This document shows positions 34,897-44,366 of a stretch of DNA of 64,000 nucleotides, one piece after another. The notes beneath the pieces were generated by a model, which worked only from the letters and a program-made list of their open reading frames with translations, was not told the origin of the DNA and did no database searches. Each line of letters opens with the position of its first letter. Within the stretch, counting starts at the first letter, position 1. Source of the stretch: Chloroflexota bacterium (GTDB lineage Bacteria > Chloroflexota > UBA11872 > UBA12225 > JAJDUF01); contig JAJDUF010000011.1 in NCBI GenBank assembly GCA_022826725.1, forward strand, positions 1 through 64,000. Reading direction: 5' to 3'. The position numbers and the translations under genes were made by a program.

Positions 34897-35760
34897 CTAC
34901 AGCCCCAGCACCCGCTCCGCGTTCCGATACGTGATGTCCGCGAAGTGCTCCTCCGACTCGCAATAGTCGCGCAGCAGCGGCAGACTCTGCGCTGCAAAGC
35001 ACTCGCGCTGCCGTCCCTCCCCCCAGTTGCCCTCGCCATCGCGGCAGGGGCAATCCGTTGCCCACAGTAGCTTGGTCCGGTGCCGGCGCACGAAGTCGCG
35101 GCCGAACTCCCGGTCCCGCGAGAGCGCACCAAACCCTGACCCAGCCGAGATGTCCCCGTAGATATTGGGGTACTCCTCCAGCAGCCGGTCCGTCAGCCCC
35201 ACGCGCACCACCGGGCCGGTCGGATAGCTAACGTAGTCCGGCGCGCGGTAGTCGCTCGGTGCGTCCGCGCTGACGTTGGCCCACCAGGCCGTCGCGTGCC
35301 CGATGAAGACGGTCTCTGGACACGCTTGCAGCACCGCCTCGAAAGCCTCGAAATTGTAGTTGTACTCGCGGTACTGCAAGTGCAGCAGCACCGGCCAGCC
35401 GAATTCACCGCACAGCCGATAGATGTCCATGGAAATCGGGTGGTCCACGGCCAGCCGTACCTTGTGCTCGCCGAACCCGCGCACCTTGCCGGTCGCGTGG
35501 TACCGGCGAATCTGGTCCAGCGCGTCGAGCGCCAGCGGGTTGACATGACAGAACGGGATGATCTCGTCCCCGTACTCGTCGTAGGCTGCGAGCGCGTGCT
35601 CCGTCGCCCAGCTGTCGTCCAGCACGTCCGTCGCCGTCGAATCGCCCGGCTCGATGGGCAAGACCACCGACTTCCCGCCGCCATAGTAGCGATGGTGCTT
35701 GATGACGTGCTCCGCCGACCGTCCGAAGTGACCGATGTGGGTATGAAAATCAATAATCAT
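34897..35760 (-). CDS. Amidohydrolase-family (Amidohydro_2) metal hydrolase
   Basis: A 287-residue TIM-barrel hydrolase of the amidohydrolase superfamily. It opens MIIDFHTHIGHFG with the first HxH metal motif, then VLLHLQYREYN, VFIGHATAWWAN with the barrel histidine, and LLWATDCPC with the conserved aspartate near the C-terminus. Relatives decarboxylate aromatic acids or hydrolyse lactones and amides; the substrate is open. The ATG at 35760 has GGAGAGCC immediately upstream, so the longer frame to 35829 is not used. It sits between two Gfo/Idh/MocA genes, which fits a sugar- or cyclitol-lactone catabolic step; this is inference. Confidence 0.85.
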   Translation of the reverse strand: MIIDFHTHIGHFGRSAEHVIKHHRYYGGGKSVVLPIEPGDSTATDVLDDSWATEHALAAYDEYGDEIIPFCHVNPLALDALDQIRRYHATGKVRGFGEHKVRLAVDHPISMDIYRLCGEFGWPVLLHLQYREYNYNFEAFEAVLQACPETVFIGHATAWWANVSADAPSDYRAPDYVSYPTGPVVRVGLTDRLLEEYPNIYGDISAGSGFGALSRDREFGRDFVRRHRTKLLWATDCPCRDGEGNWGEGRQRECFAAQSLPLLRDYCESEEHFADITYRNAERVLGL

Positions 35761-36215
35761 GGCTCTCCTACCGCGGCGTAGTCCTCTGCTCCCGCCCGCT
35801 GCCCGAACAATACACGAGTTACCGGTCACTGGCTAGTCGCCCGGCTGACTGGGGTAGTCACGAACCAAGCCGTGGGGGCGCGATGAATCGCGCCCGTCTC
35901 CCCGCCGCAGCGGGGGGACCATAGGGGGGCTGGCCCTCACTCCCGGCCGCGCCCCCGCCGCCCCGTCATGGCGGCGCAAGCCACAATCCAGACTGCCCGG
36001 AGGTCCATTCGTGGCTCCCGGTCGCCGCGCGGCCCCCCTTCCCTCCAGGGAAGGGGCCGGGGGCAGGCCAAAGCCGCACCACACCTGGCACTATCCGTGC
36101 GGCTTTGGCCTGTCAGAGGTCGGGTCCAAACTGCCCCCGCCGAGCGTTGCCTTCCGGCCGGGTTTCGCGTAGGCTCTCGACAGTCAACGCGAGTCTACAT
36201 GCACAAGGAGGCACT
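35761..36215. other. Gene-free divergent gap with R4, R3, R2 and R5
   Basis: R4 (35871-35895), R3 (35895-35931), a degenerate R1 (about 35966-35992) and a short-arm R2 (36034-36063) running into R5. An AAGGAGG ribosome site for the next gene is at 36205. No gene is seen. Confidence 0.7.
36064..36112. repeat. R5 long palindrome (copy 3, perfect arms)
   Basis: Perfect 16-base arms (CAGGCCAAAGCCGCAC at 36064 and its inverse at 36097) flank a 17-base loop that differs from copy 1 by one base. The copy joins the end of an R2-type element. Confidence 0.85.
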
Positions 36216-37271
36216 ATGAGCGAGCGCGTCTATCGAGCCGGGATCATTGGCACCGCCCGCGTCGGCAGTTGGTACGACGACCTGACCGGGCCGCGTGCCC
36301 CCGAACTGCTGCCCTACAGCCACGCCAGTTGCTACGCCACCCACCCACGCACCGAGTTGGTGGCCGGCTCCGACCTCGACCCGGAGCGACTCCAGCAGTT
36401 CGGCGAGAAGTGGGGCGTCCAGGCGCTCTACGCCGACTACGAGGAGATGCTGGAAAAAGAAGACCTCGACATCGTGAGCATCACCACCTCGTGGGGACAC
36501 GATCACGCTGCGATTGCGCCCGTCGTCGCAGCCAGCGGCGTCAAAGGCATCTTCTGCGAAAAACCCATCGCCACCTCGATGGCCGAAGCCGATCACATCG
36601 TCAAGACCGTGCAAGACAACGACGTGGTGTTCGCTTGCGCCTACCTGCGGCGCTGGCGGCCGTACTATCATGCCCTCCGCGCTGCCATCGCCGACGGCAC
36701 CATCGGCGACCTGCTTTCGATTACCGCCTTTAGTGTTGGGACGCTGATGCACGGCGGTACCCACTACACCGACCTCATGTCCTTCTTGGCCGGAGAACCG
36801 GACCCGGCCTGGGCGTTCGGCCGCATCGAGGCGCCGCCGGAGGGTGCGACCGGCTGGTCGGCCGAGGTGGACCCGCCCGGCAGTGGCTATATCGAGATGC
36901 AGAACGGCGTGCGCTTCTTCCTCGACGGCGTCAGCAAAGGCCCGATCAGCTTCGTCATCGCCGGCACCGGCGGTCAGCTCGTCGTCCACAACGACGGCAC
37001 CGACGCCACGCTCTGGCGCCCGTCGGACGACGGCGGCCGTGGCTGGGATTCGGCGCCGTTCCCGCTCCCACCCCAAGACCGCAGTCCGGTACTGAAGATC
37101 GTCGAGGACATCGTCAACTGCATGGACAACGGCGGCAAGCCCCTCAACAACGAGGAGCATTCGGCCCGCACGATGGAGCTATGCATCGCGCTCCATGCCT
37201 CGCACAACGCCGGCGGCGTCCGCGTAGACTTCCCCCTCGCCGACCGCAACCTCAGCGTAGACACTTGGTAA
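36216..37271 (+). CDS. Gfo/Idh/MocA family oxidoreductase (3)
   Basis: A 351-residue NAD(P)-dependent dehydrogenase-like protein: RAGIIGTARVGSWYDD at the N-terminus (the nucleotide loop reads GTARVG), the EKP signature in IFCEKPIATS, and a conserved HGGTHYTDL in the substrate domain with a likely catalytic histidine. The ATG at 36216 has AAGGAGG seven bases upstream. It is the most divergent of the three paralogues here and is divergently placed from the amidohydrolase. Confidence 0.88.
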   Translation: MSERVYRAGIIGTARVGSWYDDLTGPRAPELLPYSHASCYATHPRTELVAGSDLDPERLQQFGEKWGVQALYADYEEMLEKEDLDIVSITTSWGHDHAAIAPVVAASGVKGIFCEKPIATSMAEADHIVKTVQDNDVVFACAYLRRWRPYYHALRAAIADGTIGDLLSITAFSVGTLMHGGTHYTDLMSFLAGEPDPAWAFGRIEAPPEGATGWSAEVDPPGSGYIEMQNGVRFFLDGVSKGPISFVIAGTGGQLVVHNDGTDATLWRPSDDGGRGWDSAPFPLPPQDRSPVLKIVEDIVNCMDNGGKPLNNEEHSARTMELCIALHASHNAGGVRVDFPLADRNLSVDTW

Positions 37272-37299
37272 CAGCGGTCCCCATCCTCGCCGCCAAGCC

Positions 37300-37423
37300 G
37301 TAGGGGCGCGGTGAATCGCGCCCTGCCTCCCGTCATTCCCGCGCAAGCATGTCCCGTACTCCGATACGGGGCGGGAATCCACTCCCCCTCTCCAAATGTT
37401 GGAGAGGGGGCCGGGGGGTGAGG
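37300..37423. repeat. R4, an R1 with a nested hairpin, and R2
   Basis: R4 (37300-37323) is followed by an R1 copy (37332-37382) whose loop is enlarged by 24 bases containing its own palindrome CCCGTA-CTCCGA-TACGGG, and then by R2 (37383-37423) with the same loop as the copy at 101. The R2 tail ends 22 bp from the truncated mcrC stop. Confidence 0.8.
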
Positions 37424-37445
37424 CCTGTCCCCCACCCTGGCCCCG

Positions 37446-37556
37446 TCAAGCAGCACGCGCTACCCGGCGTGCCTCGGCGCGCAGCGCATCATGCTCACCC
37501 GCCGAGAGTTCGAGCGGCTCGCTCGTAACGTACTCCCGCAATTCAATCGGCTGCAT
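37446..37556 (-). pseudogene. mcrC: mcrC remnant: first 36 codons only
   Basis: The frame reads MQPIELREYVTSEPLELS and ends 18 residues later at a TGA. The pattern I-LREY near the N-terminus is that of McrC, the nuclease partner of McrB. Family members are around 350 residues, so the whole catalytic part is missing. The ATG at 37556 overlaps the last codons of mcrB, the usual coupled arrangement. The gene breaks off next to an R2 repeat. Confidence 0.6.
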
Positions 37557-38848
37557 TGCCACTGTCCGCCACTTCATCCGACCCAGTGTCGGCATCCTCC
37601 GCCTCAGAGTTGCCGCCGACCTCGCGCCGGAGCGTACTGAGATCGAATTCGGCGAGGCGGTCAGGCTGCCCGTATAACTGCTCCTGGACGTAGGGGAGGA
37701 CGTTGTGCTCCCAGATCAGGCCAACGTGCTCGTTGGTAAGGCCAGGTTTGATGAAGTAGCTCGGCCCGATGGCCGCCTCGCTGTCGCCGCCGGCACTCAG
37801 CTTCTCATTCGCGCGGTCAACGACCCCGGCTACCCACTCCATACCAGGAGCGTTCCGATCCAGCCATCGCCGGAGTAGTCCCTGCACCGGCCACTCGCCG
37901 GGGTGGAACTCCACGAAATGGAACCGGCGGCGCAACGCCAGGTCCACCAAGGCAATGGACCGGTCGGCGGTGTTCATCGTGCCGATGATGTAGAGGTTAT
38001 CCGGCAATGAGAAAGTCGTGTTGGAGTATTGGAGCTGCATCGGCTCATCGCGGTACTCCAGCAGAAAATACAGCTCCCCAAACACCTTGGCGAGGTTCCC
38101 CCGGTTGATCTCGTCTATCACGAGGAAGTGCTTGGTGCCTGGTGCCCCTGGCACGCTCCGCCATGTCGAGCAGCGGCCCGTCCTTGAGCATGAAGCCGGC
38201 CTGGTCGTTCCTGAGCGTGGGCCGGAAGCCCTGCACAAAGTCCTCGTAGGCATACGACGGATGAAACTGCACCAGCCGCACCCGCTCCGGCGACCCGGCC
38301 AGACACGCCGCCAGCTTCCGCGCCACATACGTCTTCCCCGTCCCCGGCGGCCCCTGAAAGATAACCTGACCCTTGTCCTCCAGCAGTGTCTCGATGCGGT
38401 GCAGGAAGGCAGTGTCAAGCAGTAGCTCCTCCGCAAGCTCTTCCAGAGGCGTCTGCTCGAGTGGTGGGGCATCTTCACCATTTGCGCTAGGTTTTGATGA
38501 ATCCACCTCTAGTCTGTTAGGTGCTAATGCCTCTCGCCTGGCAGCCTCCCCGCCATTGGCCCGCCAATAGGCATCAGCTGCTCTCTTGTAGTCGGGATAG
38601 TCCTTGGTCTTTGGTTGCCCTCGCGGCCGCCCCCGCAGGTCTCTGCTGATGTGCCCAAGTGCGATTTTGGGCAGCCAGCGCCTGCCACGAGCATCATACT
38701 CTGGTTTCCAGTGGGGTTTACGAGGCGGTTCTACTGCGCGGTCTCCGCCGATCATCCGCACGAGAGAGCCGATGGTATACCCAAGGTCCTCGGCGGCTTC
38801 AGCCACAACCCTCAGCGGTACATGCGTTTGCTCAAGCATGGCTAACAC
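37543..38848 (-). pseudogene. mcrB: mcrB-like AAA+ ATPase, frameshifted
   Basis: McrB is the GTP-driven motor of the McrBC modified-cytosine restriction system. The first frame (from 38848) covers the N-terminal region and the Walker A GPPGTGKTYVARKLA. Near 38149 one extra base switches the reading to a second frame with the Walker B HFLVIDEINRGN, the NTADRSIALVDLALRRRF signature and the C-terminus. Removing that base gives a continuous protein. The N-terminal region, open back to about 38905, has CKDCG and an unusual basic stretch. With mcrC truncated as well, loss of function is the simplest reading; a sequencing error at the frameshift cannot be excluded. Confidence 0.75.
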
Positions 38849-38905
38849 CCACCGTCCGCAATCCTTGCAGCGCTTGCCGATTGGTTCCCAGTGTTGCTCG
38901 TTGGG

Positions 38906-39325
38906 CTAAACGCTCCTCAACCTACACCGGCGAGATCAGATAGGCGTGCCCGGCGTGAAGAGCGAGTCGTCGCACAGTGCGCGATTGCCCCATGTAGTGG
39001 CCGCTTCATAAACCATCTCCGTGCCGATCCTTGACCATCTTGTCCCCATCGTTTGCTCCCCACTATGCAGCCTTGGCAGAGTTAGCATCCGCATAGTACC
39101 AATTCGCTGTGTGCCACTGGATATGACCATGCCGGTTTGCAGACTCCCCCTCTCTATCGCTCTGCGATGGAGAGGGGGCCGGGGGGTGAGGCCGCTGCAC
39201 GCCTCCCGCCGCCCTGCTATACTCCCCGCGTGCGAACGGATGTCCTAGTCGCCGCACTCGCCCTGCGTACTGCATCACCGACCACTAACCACTAACCACT
39301 GGCAACCGGCCACAGGCCACTGACC
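38906..39325. other. Gene-poor stretch before sbcD; possible mcrB 5' debris and one R2
   Basis: On the minus strand 38936-39037 reads MVYEAATTWGNRALC followed by DDSLFTPGTPI and a TGA where tryptophan would fit, which may be the original start region of the mcrB gene with a nonsense change; this is a weak call. An R2 copy is at 39147-39191. Short ACTAACCACT repeats at 39284-39300 precede sbcD. No intact gene is seen. Confidence 0.4.
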
Positions 39326-40534
39326 ATGCTGCTCGTTGTGACGGCCGACAACCACCTCGGCCAATACGCGGCGAGTATGCCCGTCGCGCGGCTCGAAGAG
39401 CGTCGCCGCCGGCTGCGCGAGGGCTTTCGGCGCGCCGTGAGCTACGCCGTGCAGCACCGCGCGGCTGCCTTCCTGCACGCCGGTGACCTATTCGACACCG
39501 TTGATCCGCGCAACCTGGAGCGCGTGATGGTCAGCCATCAGTTGGCCCGCCTGCGGGACGCCGGCATGACGGTCGTCGGCATTGGCGGCAACCACGATAC
39601 GCCCCGGCACACCGGCCAGCATGGTGGCTATCACGCCGCCGACATTTACGCCTCCCTCGGCGGCCTCCACTTCTGCGCCGAACCGGGCGAGGTCACGTCC
39701 GTCGTCATTGAGCACGACGGCCTGACCATCCAGCTCGGCGGCGTGTCCTGGGACCCGACGCTTGGCCCGGACGACGATCCCCTCGCCGACCTGGCCTACC
39801 CCGACCCGGAGGCCGGCCGCGCCGACTGGAAAGTGCTGCTCGCCCACGCCAGCCCGGAAGGACACCGCCACCCCGAAGCACAAGACCCGTATGTCCGACG
39901 GCAGACCATCGCCGCGCTGGACACGGACGTGCTGATCCTCGGCCACGAGCACCGGCGTACCTTCATGGAGATCGAAGGCTGCAAGGTGCTCGTGCCTGGG
40001 GCCACTGAGCGGATGCGCTACGGCGAGTTCGGGCACGCCCCGGGCTTTGCCTCCATCGAGCTAGGGCAACAGGGGACCTTTCGCCATCGCTGGCACACGT
40101 TCCCGGCGCAGCCGCGCTTGCGTCTGACCGTGCGGGCCAACGAGTTGATTGCCGCGCCGGTCGGGCTGCGCGACCCGGACGAATCGGTCACGGAGGTCGT
40201 GGTCCGCCGCGTGCGGGAAGCCTCGCATCCCGATCAGTTGACGACCCTCCTGCTGGAAGGCGAGCTACCCCGGGACCGCTACATGGAGCTTGATTTTGCA
40301 CACGTCCAGGACGTTGGCATGGTCAATAACTTCTTCTTCAGCATCAACACGGACGACCTGCGCCTCGCCAGCGAGTTCGGCGTGGCGACCGGCAGTACGG
40401 TGCGCCTGTCCCAGCGGCAGGAAGTCGAAGCCGCGCTCCGCGACCTCCAACCGACGACCGACGAGGAGCGCGCGGCCGTCGAGCGCTGCCGCGAGCGTAT
40501 CCTCGCCTACTACGGCGGCACGGAAGACGACTGA
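39326..40534 (+). CDS. sbcD: SbcD/Mre11-like DNA-repair metallophosphoesterase
   Basis: A 402-residue nuclease subunit that with an SbcC/Rad50 ATPase processes DNA ends and hairpins. The calcineurin-type motifs are in order: TADNHLG, HAGDLFD, GGNHDTPRH, LLAHAS and LGHEHRR, so all metal ligands are present. The C-terminal region (after about 270) is the capping and SbcC-interaction part. The ATG at 39326 lies directly before the first motif; no good ribosome site is seen. Its partner ATPase gene follows on the same strand after a 320-bp repeat-filled gap. Confidence 0.9.
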   Translation: MLLVVTADNHLGQYAASMPVARLEERRRRLREGFRRAVSYAVQHRAAAFLHAGDLFDTVDPRNLERVMVSHQLARLRDAGMTVVGIGGNHDTPRHTGQHGGYHAADIYASLGGLHFCAEPGEVTSVVIEHDGLTIQLGGVSWDPTLGPDDDPLADLAYPDPEAGRADWKVLLAHASPEGHRHPEAQDPYVRRQTIAALDTDVLILGHEHRRTFMEIEGCKVLVPGATERMRYGEFGHAPGFASIELGQQGTFRHRWHTFPAQPRLRLTVRANELIAAPVGLRDPDESVTEVVVRRVREASHPDQLTTLLLEGELPRDRYMELDFAHVQDVGMVNNFFFSINTDDLRLASEFGVATGSTVRLSQRQEVEAALRDLQPTTDEERAAVERCRERILAYYGGTEDD

Positions 40535-40853
40535 TGAGTTGGACCGGGTGGTGGAAGGGCAGCCCCCCTATAGTTCCCCCGCTCCGCCGGGCGACGAGCC
40601 GTTCCCTCCCCTATGCATCAGCACGGGGGAGGGCTAGGGCGGGGGCTGACAAGGGTGGGTTTTTGTGTAGGGGCGTCCCTTGTGGGCGCCCTGGTCTCGT
40701 GTCACCATTCCCGCTTGCGCGGGAATCTACCCCCCTCTCCACCATGTGGTGAGGGGGCCAGGGGGTGAGGTTTGCCCCGCCCCCGCCGCACTACCGGAAA
40801 AACCCATCCCTGTCAGGGGCCAGGGTGGGGGCCACTGCTCCCGAGGCGGCTGC
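40535..40853. other. Gap between sbcD and the SbcC-like gene: R-type repeats
   Basis: The gap holds an R2-like palindrome with arms around CCCTCCCC and GGGGGAGGG (about 40603-40634), R4 (40667-40691), R1 (40702-40730) and R2 (40731-40770). A GAGGCGGC ribosome site precedes the next ATG. No gene is seen. Confidence 0.7.
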
Positions 40854-43800
40854 ATGATCCGACTGCGCCGCCTCCGGTTGAGCCAGTACAAAGGCCTGGA
40901 GCAGGTTGACCTCGCCTTCCCGCCCCAGGGCAGCGTGCTCATCGAGGGCCTGAACGAGGCCGGCAAGTCCACCCTCTTCGACGGCCTCCATTTCGCCCTC
41001 TACGGCCGGCCACTCGTGGGCGATCTGGCCGAAGTGTTTACCTACGGTGCCGAGAGGACGATGGCGTCTGCGGAGCTTGACATTGATACCGGATCGGGGT
41101 CCGACGCGGGCGTGGATCGCACCCGTCTCATCGTCGAGCGTCGCCTGACGAGCAGGGCAGGCTCGCCCGGCCACCAGGTCCAACTGTCGGTGCAGGAGGC
41201 CGAGAGTGGTGACGATGAGTCCGTCCGTGGAGTGCGGGCGGTGCGCGAGCGGCTCATTGCCGAGCTAGGTGGCCTCACCTCGGAGGCGCTCCAAAACTCG
41301 TGCCTCGTGGTGCAAAAGGCGCTCGGTCGCCTGGAAACCTTGAGCCGCGCCGAGCGAGAAAGAGCGCTCTCCGTGCTCCTCAACCTCGGCCGCTTGAGTG
41401 AGATCGAGAATGCGCTCCGTCCCACCCGCGTGTACGAGGCCGAAGTGCGCCGGGCCGAGGGCATCGCCGGCATGGCAGCGGTGGAGGCCGAGCGAATCAC
41501 CCTCCAAGCGCAGCTGGAGGAGCAGCAGCACCTCGCTGCATTGGCCGGCCTCCGCGACGACCTCGCTGCCCTCGATACGGCAGCGGCAGCAGCAGACCGC
41601 GCTGCTGCCGACCGCAAGGCGGCCGACCGCGATCTGGCCGCCGCCACCGCCCGCATCGAGGCCATCAGTGCCTACCGCACACAGCACCAGTCCTGGCGCG
41701 ACCTCCGCGGCACGGTCCAGCGATTGAGCGAGGCGGAAGGGCAGCTTACGACCGCCGCCGCAATACTCGCCGCGACGGAGCGCGAGGCCGCCCAACTCGC
41801 TGCCGCCAAGGCCCGTGCCGCCGCAGCCCATGACCTGTCTACCAAGGTCGAGGCCGTCCGCGTGGCCGAGGAAACGTGTGTACGGCGCGCTGATGAGCAT
41901 CAGGAGGCGCAGCGTCGAGCAGCCGAGTGCGCTGTTTGGCGGGCCGAGCAGCGCAAGGTGTCTCTACAGTTGGTTGAGCTAGAGCAGACCATCGCCATCG
42001 CCGCGGCGCGCCGGCAGTTGCACGACGTGCAGCAAGAGTTCGACCGGTGTGAAGATGAGCACCAGGAGGCACAAGAGCGGGTAGAGCAATGCGCCACCTG
42101 GCGGTCCGAGCAAGGCAACGTGTCTCGGCAGTTGGCCGAGTTGGAGCAGACCATCACCATCGCCGAGACGCGCCGGCAGCTGCACGCTGTGGAGCAAGAG
42201 TACGCGCGGCTCGCTAGTGAGCACCAAGAGGCCCAGCAGCACCTAGACCAATGCGTCACGTGGCAGGCCGAGCAGCGGCAGGGAGCCGCGCAGTTGGCCG
42301 AGCTAGAGCAGACTATCGCGCGCGCCGAGGCGCAGCGGCAAAACCGCGCCGAGCGCGAGCGTTTGATCCGCCTGCGGAATCACCTCCAGGATTGGGCGCA
42401 AATCGCCGGCCAGCACGCCGCCATCCGCACGGCCCGCCGGCGGCTCAACGTGGCCGGCGGCGGCGCCGGTGTCCTGGCTGTCGCCGGCGGCGCGCTGCTG
42501 TTACTGGGTGCGCCAATGGCCCTGATCGCGGTTTGCGGAATCGCCTTCTTCGCCGCCCTGCTGGTCGCGGGGATGTTCGCGGCGGTGGCCGGCGTGCTGC
42601 CGGGGGTGAGCCAATCCACGGCCGGCGATCTCGACGCGCGATTGCAGGCCGCAGCCGCCGCCCTGCACGAGCATGGCGAGGCAGCGCCGCTCACCGCCAC
42701 CGGCGTACAGCAGCGCCTCGGCAGCGTGGAGACGGTGCTTGCTGCCCTTGCCGACGATGGATACGGCGAGGTGGATGAAGCGAGCTATCGGGACCTGCTC
42801 GGCCGGCGCGGGCAGTTGCAGCGGCAGCAGGAGGAATTGGCTGCGAACCTGGCGCAGGAACCGGCGCTCGAAGCCGCCGCGGCGCAGGCTGGTGAGAAGT
42901 TGGCAGCATGTCGGACCGAGTTGGCTGCGAAACGGCAGGCGCTGGCAACGCGGCTGGACGGCCGTGCCGACGACGGGCGCGGCGCGGTGGACGAGGCCGG
43001 GTATCACGGGCTGCTGGAGCAGCGCGGGCAGTTGCAACGGCAAAGGGAGGAGCTAACGACCAACCTGGCGCAGGAACCGGCGCTGCAAGCCGCCGCGGTA
43101 CAAGCTGGCGAGGCGTTGACGGCCTGCCGCACCGACCTCGACGATCAATGGCAGGCGCTGACGGCACGGCTGGGCCGCGACTATGCGCCGGATCACCAAG
43201 CGGCCGCGCAGGTCATCCGCACGCAGGTGCAGCGCGCCGCGCAGGCAGTCGCCACCGCGGCGGCGGCCGATGAACGGCTCCCCCGCGAGCAGGCGCAAGT
43301 GGCCGAATTGCAGTCCGGCTGCGCGAAACTACGGGAAACGGTCGAACGGCAGCTTGCCGCCCTCGATGCTGCCGTGCCAGCGGAAACGGACGCTATCGCC
43401 GCCCTCGCCCGGCAAGAGCTTCGCAAGATCGCGGCGGAAATCGCCCGGCTCGATCCCGAGCAAGCGGCCGCAGCGCAGCAAGACGCCCTGCAGCGGCGCG
43501 GCGCGGCGGACAGGGACCGAGAGCAAGCCCTGGTGGGTGCAGAGCGCCTGGCCGCGTCGGCGGTCGAAAGGACCAGCGGCTTAGGAGCCACCTTGCCGGA
43601 CGTAGAAGAAGTATGGCAGCGCGCTACGCAGATACGGCAGGCACTGCCGGCCGTCACCGAGCCGCTACCACCGACGGAGGATATCGAGGCGCAGGTCAGC
43701 GAGTTGCGCGAACGGCTGGTGCGGTGCGATCAAGACATTCGGCGCATCTGGGAGGACCTCGCACTGCCCACCGACTACGTGGTGCCGGGCGTTGCGGAAG

Positions 43801-44366
43801 CGAACGAGACGGCGCGCGAGGCCCGTCTGGAGCTACAAAGCCGTCGCTACGCCGTTCAAGTGCTCACACAGGCGCGGCAGAAGATGATCGCCAAGGTCCT
43901 GCCCGGCACCGAGCAAAACATGTGCCTGCTCCTGCCGGAGCTAACCGCCGGCCGCTATCGGCACGCCCGTCTGGACCAAGACTATCGGTTCCAGGTCTGG
44001 GACGAGCGCAAGCGCGGTGACACCGAAAAGAAGCTCCTCAGCGGCGGCACACAGGACCAATTTTCGCTGGCGCTGCGCCTGGGCTTTGCGATTGCGGCAC
44101 TTCCCCAGGAGGTCGGCACTCGTCCCGGCTTCCTCTTCCTGGACGAGCCGCTGTCCAGCTTCGACCGTGACCGCACGCAGGCGCTGGTCAGCCTCCTCAC
44201 CCGCGGGACGATTACCTCGCATTTCCCGCAAGTATTCCTGATTAGTCACTCGACGCTGTTCGATCCGCACATGTTTACCTATCATGTCGTGATGGAGGCC
44301 GGTGGCGTGGCGTCGTCAACGCTCCCGCCACCAGAGCCGGAGGCGCTGCTCCCCGGCCGGTCGTAG
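40854..44366 (+). CDS. SbcC/Rad50-like (YhaN-type) ATPase with membrane hairpin at the coiled-coil apex
   Basis: A 1170-residue ABC-type ATPase with globular ends and long coiled coils. The N-terminal lobe has Walker A GLNEAGKST; the C-terminal lobe has the signature LLSGGTQDQFSLALRLG and Walker B FLFLDEPLSSFDRDR. The centre (residues about 530-585, starting GGGAGVLAVAGGALLLLG) is two hydrophobic segments, and no CxxC zinc hook is found. This matches the YhaN type, whose apex is membrane-inserted. The ascending arm has three 54-residue repeats (about 347-502) and the descending arm two 72-residue repeats (634-777). The ATG at 40854 has GAGGCGGC upstream. With the SbcD and NurA genes it forms a DNA-end-processing set. 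Confidence 0.85.
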   Translation: MIRLRRLRLSQYKGLEQVDLAFPPQGSVLIEGLNEAGKSTLFDGLHFALYGRPLVGDLAEVFTYGAERTMASAELDIDTGSGSDAGVDRTRLIVERRLTSRAGSPGHQVQLSVQEAESGDDESVRGVRAVRERLIAELGGLTSEALQNSCLVVQKALGRLETLSRAERERALSVLLNLGRLSEIENALRPTRVYEAEVRRAEGIAGMAAVEAERITLQAQLEEQQHLAALAGLRDDLAALDTAAAAADRAAADRKAADRDLAAATARIEAISAYRTQHQSWRDLRGTVQRLSEAEGQLTTAAAILAATEREAAQLAAAKARAAAAHDLSTKVEAVRVAEETCVRRADEHQEAQRRAAECAVWRAEQRKVSLQLVELEQTIAIAAARRQLHDVQQEFDRCEDEHQEAQERVEQCATWRSEQGNVSRQLAELEQTITIAETRRQLHAVEQEYARLASEHQEAQQHLDQCVTWQAEQRQGAAQLAELEQTIARAEAQRQNRAERERLIRLRNHLQDWAQIAGQHAAIRTARRRLNVAGGGAGVLAVAGGALLLLGAPMALIAVCGIAFFAALLVAGMFAAVAGVLPGVSQSTAGDLDARLQAAAAALHEHGEAAPLTATGVQQRLGSVETVLAALADDGYGEVDEASYRDLLGRRGQLQRQQEELAANLAQEPALEAAAAQAGEKLAACRTELAAKRQALATRLDGRADDGRGAVDEAGYHGLLEQRGQLQRQREELTTNLAQEPALQAAAVQAGEALTACRTDLDDQWQALTARLGRDYAPDHQAAAQVIRTQVQRAAQAVATAAAADERLPREQAQVAELQSGCAKLRETVERQLAALDAAVPAETDAIAALARQELRKIAAEIARLDPEQAAAAQQDALQRRGAADRDREQALVGAERLAASAVERTSGLGATLPDVEEVWQRATQIRQALPAVTEPLPPTEDIEAQVSELRERLVRCDQDIRRIWEDLALPTDYVVPGVAEANETAREARLELQSRRYAVQVLTQARQKMIAKVLPGTEQNMCLLLPELTAGRYRHARLDQDYRFQVWDERKRGDTEKKLLSGGTQDQFSLALRLGFAIAALPQEVGTRPGFLFLDEPLSSFDRDRTQALVSLLTRGTITSHFPQVFLISHSTLFDPHMFTYHVVMEAGGVASSTLPPPEPEALLPGRS
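41892..42377 (+). repeat. Three 162-bp coding repeats in the ascending coiled coil
   Basis: Units begin at 41892, 42054 and 42216, exactly 162 bp (54 codons) apart, each starting DEHQEAQ or SEHQEAQ and containing the C-x-x-W-x-x-EQ and QLxELEQTI segments. The third unit decays after about 42360. Confidence 0.85.
42753..43184 (+). repeat. Two 216-bp coding repeats in the descending coiled coil
   Basis: Units begin at 42753 and 42969, exactly 216 bp (72 codons) apart, each with DDG-G-VDEA-Y, LLxxRGQLQRQxEEL, NLAQEPAL and ACRT segments. Confidence 0.85.

Noticed and set aside
38936..39130. A 64-codon minus-strand gene ahead of mcrB
   Set aside because: No ribosome site, ends at a TGA where the pattern expects Trp, and looks like 5' debris of mcrB; kept only as a weak remark.
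40680..40853. Extended N-terminus of the SbcC-like protein
   Set aside because: The added 58 codons translate R1 and R2 repeats; ATG at 40854 with GAGGCGG upstream begins at the conserved first beta strand.
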